DNA of 52,432 bases from Scatosoma sp045127595 (GTDB lineage: Bacteria > Bacillota > Clostridia > Christensenellales > Borkfalkiaceae), in NCBI GenBank assembly GCA_045127595.1, contig JBGVQS010000023.1, positions 1-52,432 of the forward strand. The letters are read 5' to 3'. Shown piece by piece: positions 46,654 through 52,432 of this stretch. The notes under the pieces are model-generated. The model was not told the DNA's origin and did not search any database. It was given only the letters and a program-made list of their open reading frames with translations. The position numbers were made by a program, and so were the translations under genes. Each line of letters opens with the position of its first letter. Within the stretch, counting starts at the first letter, position 1.

Positions 46654-46707
46654 TGGTGCTCGTGGCCGGACTTGAACCGGCACGGTATCTCTACCGAGGG
46701 ATTTTAA
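46654..46707 (-). tRNA. 3' half of tRNA-Leu(UAA): attachment-site scar
   Basis: Minus strand, 5' to 3': TTAAAATCCCTCGG (anticodon loop with UAA and 3' anticodon arm), a long variable arm with CGGTA-GAGA-TACCG, T arm GCCGGTTCAAGTCCGGC, acceptor strand CACGAGC, A, and encoded CCA. The matching 5' acceptor strand GCTCGTG, D arm and 5' anticodon arm are absent upstream. The break falls in the anticodon loop, a common crossover point for tRNA-targeting integrases. Chromosome lies to the left and the inserted element to the right. Confidence 0.82.
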
Positions 46708-46714
46708 GGCTTGG

Positions 46715-47215
46715 TGGCGCAAAAATCGCTGTTTTCTGGGTGATACAGCAAAGTGCGAAAACGGGGCAAAATCGCACGAAAAACCCCTAAAAATGCCCCA
46801 AAATCGATAAAATCCACGACTGTTCAAAATCTTCTAAAAATCACAAAAAATTGTGAACTTCCCAAATCTACCCAACGACAAATTCACACTTTGGTCCAAT
46901 TTTGCCTAAAAAATTGTGAAAGGTGTGATTTTTGCATAGATGTCCTACAAAATAAGCCTTAGTTTATTTAAGGGTTTGACCCAAGGGATTTTTTCTAAAA
47001 CTTCCCAATCTTTCCCAATGGCATGGCGGGATATAGATAAAATAGCCTTTTAAGGGGTAAAATAGTATCAATATTATCCTCAAAAATCTATTTTTAGCGA
47101 CGAAAATAGCTAAAAATGTGATTTTTTTGCAATTTTTTTAGACCCAAAAGATTTTCCGTCCCTAAAAAATAGAAAAATTGGGAAGTAAAAAAATAAGGAA
47201 TAAGAAATGTATATA
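46715..47215. other. Gene-free repeat-bearing stretch next to the attachment site
   Basis: About 500 bases with no credible gene. Short recurring words: ACTTCCCAAT and its inverse ATTGGGAAGT (near 46990-47010 and 47175-47188), CTTCCCAAATCTACCCAA (near 46857), and TGTGATTTTT or its complement at about 46846, 46923 and 47116. Such clusters beside an attachment site could be integrase arm-type sites or an element's control region. Confidence 0.45.
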
Positions 47216-47221
47216 AAAATA

Positions 47222-47276
47222 TTGACAATCAATGTCAAAATGTGTATAATATATAAAAAGACCAATACTAAGTATA
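47222..47276 (+). promoter_or_regulatory. Promoter and operator of abiEi
   Basis: TTGACA (47222-47227), 17 bases, TATAAT (47245-47250). The -35 is half of a perfect inverted repeat TTGACA-ATCAA-TGTCAA (47222-47238), and ATACT-A-AGTAT lies just before the ribosome binding site. AbiEi antitoxins repress their own operon through inverted repeats, which fits. Confidence 0.75.
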
Positions 47277-47286
47277 GGAGGGTATT

Positions 47287-47913
47287 ATGGTTTTGATGGA
47301 AAAATTAAATAGCGCGTTCAAGCCGAATACGCCTATTTTTGTGGAGGAAATACAAACGCTTCTTTCAGAATATTCTCGTCCACGTATTTATCAATTCATT
47401 GCGGAGGCTGTTAAAAGTGGCGCGTTGATACGTTATGATAACGGCGTTTATTATATTCCCACCAAGACGCTACTTGGCGTATCAAAATTAAATCCGCAAA
47501 AAATTATAGAGAAGAAGTATATCGGTGTTGGTGATTCCGTATGTGGTATTTATGGGGGCGCATTGCTATTAAATTCGATGGGGGTTACTACGCAAGTCCC
47601 CAATGTAATTGAAATATTCACAAATAATGAAAAATCTCGTCGTCGCGAAGTTATGGTGGGATACCAAAAGGTTATATTACGTAAATCTCGTATGCCGATT
47701 ACCGCTAAAAACGTGGAGCTTTTTCGATTGTTAGAGTTTTTCAATAGTATAGACATCAATAAAATGGAGAAGGAAACGAGTTTTGCTGGGGTAGTATCGC
47801 ATATTAGAGAAAAAGGGCTGTCTCGCGAAGAAATTATAGATTTTGCGCAAAACTTTCCTGCGAAGACGGTAAAAAATTTGTTGCAAAGTGGGGTGTTATA
47901 TGAGATTGCATAA
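47287..47913 (+). CDS. AbiEi-type antitoxin / DUF6088 family regulator
   Basis: A 208-residue protein with an N-terminal winged helix (residues 15-60: IFVEEIQTLLSEYSRPRIYQ; ALIRYDNGVYYIPTK) and the AbiEi-like C-terminal domain (GVGDSVCGIYGGALLLNSMG; VPNVIEIFTNNEKSRRREV; PAKTVKNLLQ). In intact type IV systems it represses the operon and blocks the nucleotidyltransferase toxin AbiEii. The toxin gene starts in the usual 14-base overlap but stops after 30 codons, so this antitoxin is an orphan. AGGAGGG precedes the ATG. Confidence 0.85.
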   Translation: MVLMEKLNSAFKPNTPIFVEEIQTLLSEYSRPRIYQFIAEAVKSGALIRYDNGVYYIPTKTLLGVSKLNPQKIIEKKYIGVGDSVCGIYGGALLLNSMGVTTQVPNVIEIFTNNEKSRRREVMVGYQKVILRKSRMPITAKNVELFRLLEFFNSIDINKMEKETSFAGVVSHIREKGLSREEIIDFAQNFPAKTVKNLLQSGVLYEIA

Positions 47914-47992
47914 AGAAAAAGAATTGTTCGAGCAGGTTGTTTTGGGTGCAAGCGAATGGAAAAGTTGCGTATTTGTCCAAATTATACCTTAA
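47900..47992 (+). pseudogene. Truncated AbiEii toxin gene
   Basis: ATG overlaps the antitoxin stop. The first 20 residues (MRLHKEKELFEQVVLGASEW) look like the N-terminus of AbiEii nucleotidyltransferases, then the frame ends after 30 codons. The rest of a toxin of roughly 300 residues is gone: the following 200 bases hold only a terminator and the next promoter. Confidence 0.65.
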
Positions 47993-48080
47993 TTATTCGT
48001 GTCAATAGGTTTCTATTTTAATTTTGAGTTGATATTTTTACATCAAAAATAGTTTTTTCCTTAGGAATTGTAAGGGATTG

Positions 48081-48118
48081 AGGTTAAGCGTAAAATATAT
48101 GCTTAACCTATTTTTTAT
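48081..48118 (+). terminator. Terminator of the AbiE remnant
   Basis: AGGTTAAGC (48081-48089) pairs with GCTTAACCT (48101-48109), then ATTTTTTATT. Confidence 0.85.
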
Positions 48119-48120
48119 TG

Positions 48121-48185
48121 TAAAGTGCAAAATAAGAAAAATTGCACTTTAAATTGTTGCACTTTACGTTTTTTTGTGGTATAAT
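48121..48185 (+). promoter_or_regulatory. Promoter of fic with three TTGCACTTTA operator half-sites
   Basis: TTGCAC (48157-48162), 17 bases, TATAAT (48180-48185). TAAAGTGCAA (48121-48130) and TTGCACTTTA (48142-48151) form an inverted pair; a third copy (48157-48166) overlaps the -35. The winged-helix tail of Fic is a likely ligand, giving autoregulation. Confidence 0.75.
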
Positions 48186-48209
48186 ATACCTATAAAAAGG
48201 AGTAAAGAA

Positions 48210-49229
48210 ATGAGCGACGAAATTTTTGAAGAATATTCTAAAGATAAAGAACCTGCAAAATATTATAAAAGCTATGCTTGGAAAACCGCAATTGGATTGC
48301 AGCAGGTGGACGGGTTGGAACCGTCAGAATATTTGATTAAAACTGCCGAACAAAACATCAACGGGGATATTTCTTTTGACGATGCGCATGCGTTGATTTC
48401 GTCTTATTATAAAACGAGCAAAACCAAAGCGGATCGTACGGAAGAAGCAGATAAGGTGTCCGTTCGCATCGCACAGATTATATCCGAAAACTCATTCGTA
48501 TTTTCGCCTGTGGAGCTTATGAGTATTCATAAACGTCTTTTTGAAGGGATATATTCTCACGCGGGGCGGATCCGTGATTATAATATAACGAAAGACGAGT
48601 GGGTTTTAGATGGGGACACCGTTACGTACGGAAACGCCTTTAATCTTCGAGAAACGTTAGAATACGATTTCGGTGTGGAAAAGAATTTTAATTATAACGG
48701 ACTTTCTACCGAACAAATCATATCGCATATCGCAAGATTTATATCGAATTTATGGCAAATTCACATTTTTGGCGAAGGGAACACAAGGACGACCGCGGTT
48801 TTCCTTATTAAGTATTTAGGAAAGCTTGGCTTTAACGTGACCAACGATATTTTTGCGGAAAATTCTTGGTATTTTAGAAACGCGCTTGTTCGGGCAAATT
48901 ATAATAATAGAGCAAAAGGCGTGTTTGAAACGACGAAGTATTTGGAACTCTTTTTGCGTAATTTGCTTTTAGGGGAAGATAACATTCTTTCTAACAGGGA
49001 AATGCACGTTAATTACAAAGAAGTAAAGAGTTCGACGGAAGAAACCGTTACGAGAGAGCAGATAATTGTTGAGATTTTAGAAAAACAGCCTAAAATTACT
49101 TTGCAAGAAATTGCAGATAAAATTGGGAAATCTTTGCGAACGGTAAAAATGTCTATCAAGGCGTTACAAGAAAGTGGCAAGATAGAACGTGTTGGCGGAA
49201 AGAAAGAGGGGAGCTGGAAGGTCCTTTGA
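48210..49229 (+). CDS. Fic family protein with C-terminal helix-turn-helix
   Basis: Fic enzymes transfer AMP or other phosphate-containing groups from nucleotides to protein hydroxyls. From the ATG after AAGGAG: 339 residues. The Fic motif is HIFGEGNTR at 185-193 (usually HPF..GN.R), preceded by SHAGRIRDYNI near 117. A winged-helix domain occupies about 280-339 (ITLQEIADKIGKSLRTVKMS). No clear inhibitory S/T-x-x-x-E-G/N motif was found, so control may lie elsewhere. A phosphoesterase gene follows after 42 bases. It lies in the putative integrated element. Confidence 0.9.
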   Translation: MSDEIFEEYSKDKEPAKYYKSYAWKTAIGLQQVDGLEPSEYLIKTAEQNINGDISFDDAHALISSYYKTSKTKADRTEEADKVSVRIAQIISENSFVFSPVELMSIHKRLFEGIYSHAGRIRDYNITKDEWVLDGDTVTYGNAFNLRETLEYDFGVEKNFNYNGLSTEQIISHIARFISNLWQIHIFGEGNTRTTAVFLIKYLGKLGFNVTNDIFAENSWYFRNALVRANYNNRAKGVFETTKYLELFLRNLLLGEDNILSNREMHVNYKEVKSSTEETVTREQIIVEILEKQPKITLQEIADKIGKSLRTVKMSIKALQESGKIERVGGKKEGSWKVL

Positions 49230-49271
49230 TTTTTCCTGTAAATTTGAGTCTATGCTAATTGAGAAAGTGTT

Positions 49272-50054
49272 ATGAGATATTATGTAGTAGCGGATGTTCA
49301 CGGGTTTTATACGGAACTAATTGCCGCATTGACGGAAAAAGGTTTTTTTGAAGATAAAGAGCCGCATAAGCTGATTGTTTGTGGGGATTTATTTGACCGT
49401 GGTCCTGAACCGAAGGAATTGCAAAAATTTATAGTGGATTTATTGGATAAGGACGAAGTTATTCTTATTCGTGGTAATCATGAGGATTTAGCGATTGAAC
49501 TCGTTAAAAATATTCATAGATGGATGAATTCTGCGGTTATATTTACGCACCATTGGAAGAACGGGACGGTCGATACGATTATAAAGCTTTCCGATATGTC
49601 TTTAAGTGAGGCGTATGCTAATCCGACAAAGTGTAGTGAAGCGGTTGAAAATAGTCCGTTCTTTCAACGGATTATTCCAGCGATGGTAGATTATTTTGAG
49701 ACAAAAAATCATATTTTTGTTCATGGTTGGATTCCCTGCGATGCGCTTGGTTACGGCGGTAGAGCGGATACGTTCTATTATAAAGAAAATTGGCGTGAAG
49801 TGGATGCAACCGAGTGGAATTATGCGCGTTGGTATAATGGAATGGAAGCAGCTCGTCAAGGCGTTATTGAGCCTGATAAAACGATAGTCTGTGGACATTG
49901 GCATTGTTCTTATGGACATGCAAAAATCGAAGGGAATGGCGAAGAGCGAGGCGATAATGCGGATTATTCGTCGTATTACGGGAAAGGTATCATTGCTTTG
50001 GATGCGTGTACGGTGCATAGCAAACGAATTAATTGCATTATAATAGAAGAATAA
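49272..50054 (+). CDS. Calcineurin-like metallophosphoesterase
   Basis: A 260-residue phosphoesterase with all dimetal motifs: DVHG (8-11), GDLFDRG (38-44), RGNHED (66-71), FVHGW (about 150) and GHWH (about 206). It resembles the Ser/Thr phosphatase and diadenosine-tetraphosphatase branch. The binding site is weak (GAGAAAG), and the gene follows fic with no terminator between, so it is probably in the same transcript. It may remove the nucleotide mark placed by Fic or degrade signalling nucleotides; both are inference. Confidence 0.9.
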   Translation: MRYYVVADVHGFYTELIAALTEKGFFEDKEPHKLIVCGDLFDRGPEPKELQKFIVDLLDKDEVILIRGNHEDLAIELVKNIHRWMNSAVIFTHHWKNGTVDTIIKLSDMSLSEAYANPTKCSEAVENSPFFQRIIPAMVDYFETKNHIFVHGWIPCDALGYGGRADTFYYKENWREVDATEWNYARWYNGMEAARQGVIEPDKTIVCGHWHCSYGHAKIEGNGEERGDNADYSSYYGKGIIALDACTVHSKRINCIIIEE

Positions 50055-50122
50055 TTTCATTGAATTTAAGTTGGCTAAATTTTCCTGAAAAACCATGGTT
50101 CTTTTTATGAAGCACTGACTTC

Positions 50123-50206
50123 TACTGAAACATTTTGATTATTCTAGTAAAATATTTCACTATACTGAAACATTTGCTTGACATTTAAAAAATCTTTCAG
50201 TATAAT
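50123..50206 (+). promoter_or_regulatory. Promoter and TACTGAAACATTT repeats before the ATPase gene
   Basis: TTGACA (50178-50183), 17 bases, TATAAT (50201-50206). TACTGAAACATTT occurs at 50123-50135 and 50163-50175, and TATACTGAAA (50161-50170) has its inverse TTTCAGTATA at 50195-50204, bracketing the promoter. Confidence 0.7.
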
Positions 50207-50226
50207 TAAGAAAAAGGGAGGCAGTT

Positions 50227-51414
50227 ATGATTCAAAGAGAACATTATATAAGTTCCGTTCGTGATTTTTATGAATCTGACTTAATAAAAATTATCACAGG
50301 TATTCGACGTTGTGGTAAATCTATTATATTAGAACAAATCATGTCTGAGATAAAAGAGAGAGCGGACAATATTATCTATTTAAATTTTGAAGATAAACGT
50401 GTGTCTTCTATTATCAAAGACGGCGACGGATTGATTGCATACGTAGAGGCACATCGTAAAGAAGGGAAGTGCTATATTTTCTTGGATGAAGTGCAGGTTT
50501 TAGACGGATGGCAAGACGCTTGTAAGACATTGCGCTTATACGATAATTCCGTATTTATTACGGGCTCTAACTCTAAATTGTTATCCAGTGAGTTCACAAA
50601 AGAATTAAGCGGTAGATATGTTTCTTTCCGTGTTCGCCCGTTTGTTTATAAAGAAATTTTAGAATATGCGAAGGAATTAAATAAAGAAGTTTCCATTACG
50701 GATTATTTGGTGTGGGGCGGCTTCCCTAAACGTTTTGAATTTAACAATTTGGAAGCGCAACGTATTTATTTGAACGACTTGGATGATACCATTGTTATCA
50801 ACGATTTAATCCGTCGTTATAAAATTCGCAAGGAAAGCCTTTTTAAAAGTCTTGTGAACTATGTTTTGCGCTCGAATAGCCGAATTTTTTCTGCTAAATC
50901 TATTTGCGATTATATTAAACGTGAGCATGAATCTTGTTCGATCAATACGATTATGAAGTATATCGATCATTTGCAAGAAGCATATATTATTGAATCGGTA
51001 AAGCAGTATTCGACAAAAACCAAACGCGAGCTTAGCTATTATGCGAAGCTTTATAATGCTGACGTCGCGTTTAATTCAATACGCTGTCCTGATAATCGCT
51101 TTGATTTAACGCACAACTTGGAAAATATCGTTTATAACGAGCTTGTTTATATGGGATATGACGTTTATGTTTATAACAATGCGGGGAAAGAAATAGACTT
51201 CTTGGCGCAAAAAGGCAACAAAAAATATTACGTGCAGGTTGCATATAGCGTTGCGGAAGATAAAGCATATAATCGTGAATTTGAAGCCTTTAAGGGTATT
51301 GACAATCTTTCTCAAAAAATACTAATCACTAACGACGAAATTGATTATTCCACAAGCGTTGTTAAGCATATTAAGTTGAAAGATTTTCTCCTTATGCAGG
51401 ATTTAACAGTATAA
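50227..51414 (+). CDS. AAA ATPase with DUF4143 domain
   Basis: A 395-residue protein common in mobile and accessory regions of gut bacteria. Walker A is GIRRCGKS (about 25-32) and Walker B CYIFLDEVQ (about 82-90), with FITGSNSKLLS as sensor region. The C-terminal DUF4143 domain (from about 200) ends in KEIDFLAQKGNKKYYVQVAY, which looks like a nuclease-type fold core (E-x-D...x-Q). Cellular role unknown; a link to defence or toxin-antitoxin function has been proposed for such proteins. GGGAGGC precedes the ATG. Confidence 0.88.
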   Translation: MIQREHYISSVRDFYESDLIKIITGIRRCGKSIILEQIMSEIKERADNIIYLNFEDKRVSSIIKDGDGLIAYVEAHRKEGKCYIFLDEVQVLDGWQDACKTLRLYDNSVFITGSNSKLLSSEFTKELSGRYVSFRVRPFVYKEILEYAKELNKEVSITDYLVWGGFPKRFEFNNLEAQRIYLNDLDDTIVINDLIRRYKIRKESLFKSLVNYVLRSNSRIFSAKSICDYIKREHESCSINTIMKYIDHLQEAYIIESVKQYSTKTKRELSYYAKLYNADVAFNSIRCPDNRFDLTHNLENIVYNELVYMGYDVYVYNNAGKEIDFLAQKGNKKYYVQVAYSVAEDKAYNREFEAFKGIDNLSQKILITNDEIDYSTSVVKHIKLKDFLLMQDLTV

Positions 51415-51434
51415 TATCTACGTTGAAGGTTTTA

Positions 51435-51473
51435 TACTCGCAAAACTATTGATAGATAAAAGTTTTACGAGTA
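51435..51473 (+). other. Hairpin after the ATPase gene
   Basis: TACTCG-C-AAAACT pairs with AGTTTT-A-CGAGTA around a 13-base loop, 20 bases past the stop codon. No T-run follows. Confidence 0.6.
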
Positions 51474-51497
51474 GAGATTTAAAAATATAAAAATGAG

Positions 51498-51538
51498 AAA
51501 AGAGGTTGCTACTAAATGATAGGGGCAACTTCTTTTGC
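51498..51538. terminator. Terminator between converging genes
   Basis: AAAAGAGGTTGC (51498-51509) pairs with GCAACTTCTTTT (51525-51536) with one G-T pair. A- and T-rich ends serve both strands. Confidence 0.75.
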
Positions 51539-51539
51539 G

Positions 51540-51782
51540 TTATAAACCGTATTCCGTTTCGGATTTTAATAACAGCAAGAGGTCGGGCATCACGTCCGAC
51601 TTTTGTTTTTCTGCGCAGAGTTCTTTTAAGTTGTAAACACCCTCTTTATATACGCGGTAAAAGGCGTATTCTATCAATTTTGCGACGTCTTCGTCTTGGC
51701 TGGTAGTTTCATTGATACAGTAAATTGCGGTCAAAATAGCGTGGATTTCGTCTGTGTGCCGCATAACTCGTTTTTTATCCAT
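51540..51782 (-). CDS. Small hypothetical protein
   Basis: An 80-residue, mostly helical protein (MDKKRVMRHTDEIHAILTAI; EDVAKLIEYAFYRVYKEGVY) with no membrane helix. AAAGGAG sits six bases before the ATG, strong support for translation. It lies downstream of the sigma-like gene on the same strand, separated by a hairpin. I do not recognise a family; its place suggests an element-specific helper. Confidence 0.65.
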   Translation of the reverse strand: MDKKRVMRHTDEIHAILTAIYCINETTSQDEDVAKLIEYAFYRVYKEGVYNLKELCAEKQKSDVMPDLLLLLKSETEYGL

Positions 51783-51826
51783 AAATGTACTCCTTTGGGT
51801 GATATAATTTTATTACAAGCAAAATA

Positions 51827-51849
51827 CCCCTAATCGTAAATGATAGGGG
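51827..51849 (-). terminator. Terminator-like hairpin after the sigma-like gene
   Basis: CCCCTA...TAGGGG stem; on the minus strand it is followed by TATTTTGCTTG. Confidence 0.55.
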
Positions 51850-51863
51850 CATGTACGCGTTGA
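51845..51863. repeat. 18-base dispersed motif, island copy
   Basis: GGGGCATGTACGCGTTGA, one change from the exact copies, overlapping the hairpin above and ending just beyond the stop codon of the minus-strand gene. Confidence 0.65.
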
Positions 51864-51864
51864 A

Positions 51865-52432
51865 TTAGAAAAACAACGCTTTATATTTTACCTGCGCACG
51901 CGTTCTTCTACGCCATACGGTTATACGGTCGATGTCGAGAAAGTCTGCGATTTCGTTGCAAGTCATACCTGCCATATAGCAATCTAATACAGCGCGGTCA
52001 CGAGGTTTAAGGTTAAGAAGCTCAATTTTGTTATCCACCTCGGTATAATCTTTTTCTTCGTAATGGTCGATTTCCACAGATAATTCTTCTGTATAATCGT
52101 TGATATCACGGCTTCTTGACATGTGTCTACGCATTCTATCAATGGTACGACCAACTAACAAGTACGTAGCTTTCTTAATAGTAATTTCTTGACCGTTTTT
52201 AATCATATACACGTCGTTCAAGCTCTTACCTACAAATTCGCATAAGAAGCAGATAGCAGTTTGCGCAAGGTCATAAGCATCCGAAAATACGTGATGGGAA
52301 TCATTACCACGATTCAAGTCTTTAACGAAACCGACGTAGAGTCGTTCCAAAGTTTGACGAGCATAAGCGTAACGACCACGCAGAGTTTTCAGGGCGATCA
52401 TTTCGCCCATTTGTTGAACGTTCTCGAAAGAG
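51865..52432 (-). CDS. Sigma-factor-like helix-turn-helix protein (partial at window edge)
   Basis: At least 189 codons; the frame is open to the window edge (SFENVQQ precedes the first visible ATG at 52410), so the 5' end is probably missing. The C-terminus LKPRDRAVLDCYMAGMTCNE, then IADFLDIDRITVWRRRTRAQ, is a typical sigma-region-4 type helix-turn-helix. The N-terminal part has helices (ARQTLERLYVGFVKDLNRGN) that could contain region 2 but no clear -10-binding motif. Such proteins are frequent in conjugative and integrative elements. Confidence 0.75.
   Translation of the reverse strand, partial: SFENVQQMGEMIALKTLRGRYAYARQTLERLYVGFVKDLNRGNDSHHVFSDAYDLAQTAICFLCEFVGKSLNDVYMIKNGQEITIKKATYLLVGRTIDRMRRHMSRSRDINDYTEELSVEIDHYEEKDYTEVDNKIELLNLKPRDRAVLDCYMAGMTCNEIADFLDIDRITVWRRRTRAQVKYKALFF

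Noticed and set aside
46654..46740. A complete tRNA-Leu gene
   Set aside because: The 5' acceptor strand, D arm and 5' anticodon arm could not be found upstream, so only a 3' half is present.

Overview
The window reads as a near-origin chromosome segment from an anaerobic, endospore-forming Clostridia-type member of the Bacillota. Support: a clpX-clpP-tig block; an rnpA/rpmH/yidC/jag origin cluster; a tricistronic gerA operon; spoIIR, sleB-ypeB and a YyaC-type protein; a rubrerythrin; and near-perfect sigma-A type promoters with 17-base spacers before most genes. I cannot name the species.

Layout. 0-11 kb: mostly minus strand, with clpX-clpP-tig, rplU-rpmA and rsmG-holB-ricT, plus plus-strand rqcH and a small AT-rich pair (a four-helix membrane protein and an XRE repressor) with its own operators. 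11.0-11.3 kb: a candidate replication origin (DnaA boxes next to a run of eight DnaA-trio triplets). From here transcription is mostly rightward: a SLOG protein, dnaN, rpmH-rnpA-yidD-yidC-jag. dnaA is not present on either side. 17-25.9 kb: queT, yyaC, cvpA, a second dense DnaA-box cluster, the gerA operon, trmN6-rsmI and a zinc peptidase. 26-30.7 kb: gap, fba, a second XRE/divergent-gene module, rplM-rpsI. 31-37.5 kb: an envelope-protein and repeat-rich region with a 770-residue lipoprotein, a hyper-acidic zinc-ribbon protein, three members of a four-helix membrane family (two with near-identical structured leaders), and a DUF559 nuclease gene wrapped in palindromic repeats. 37.5-42.6 kb: two tiny overlapping genes after rubrerythrin, trmL, spoIIR, sleB, ypeB. 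42.7-46.5 kb: two large paralogous proteins of unknown function with near-identical promoters and a structured RNA between them.

At 46.65 kb lies the 3' half of a tRNA-Leu(UAA) gene with its terminator, which looks like the outer attachment scar of an integrated element. To its right, up to the window end, the content is accessory: an AbiEi antitoxin with only a stub of its toxin gene, a Fic enzyme followed by a metallophosphoesterase, a DUF4143 ATPase, and a sigma-like HTH protein that runs off the edge. Most of these genes have their own inverted-repeat operators.

The most notable feature overall is the number of dispersed structured repeats: at least five families, several with base changes that preserve pairing, one family flanking a nuclease gene and another (18 bases) found inside three coding regions.
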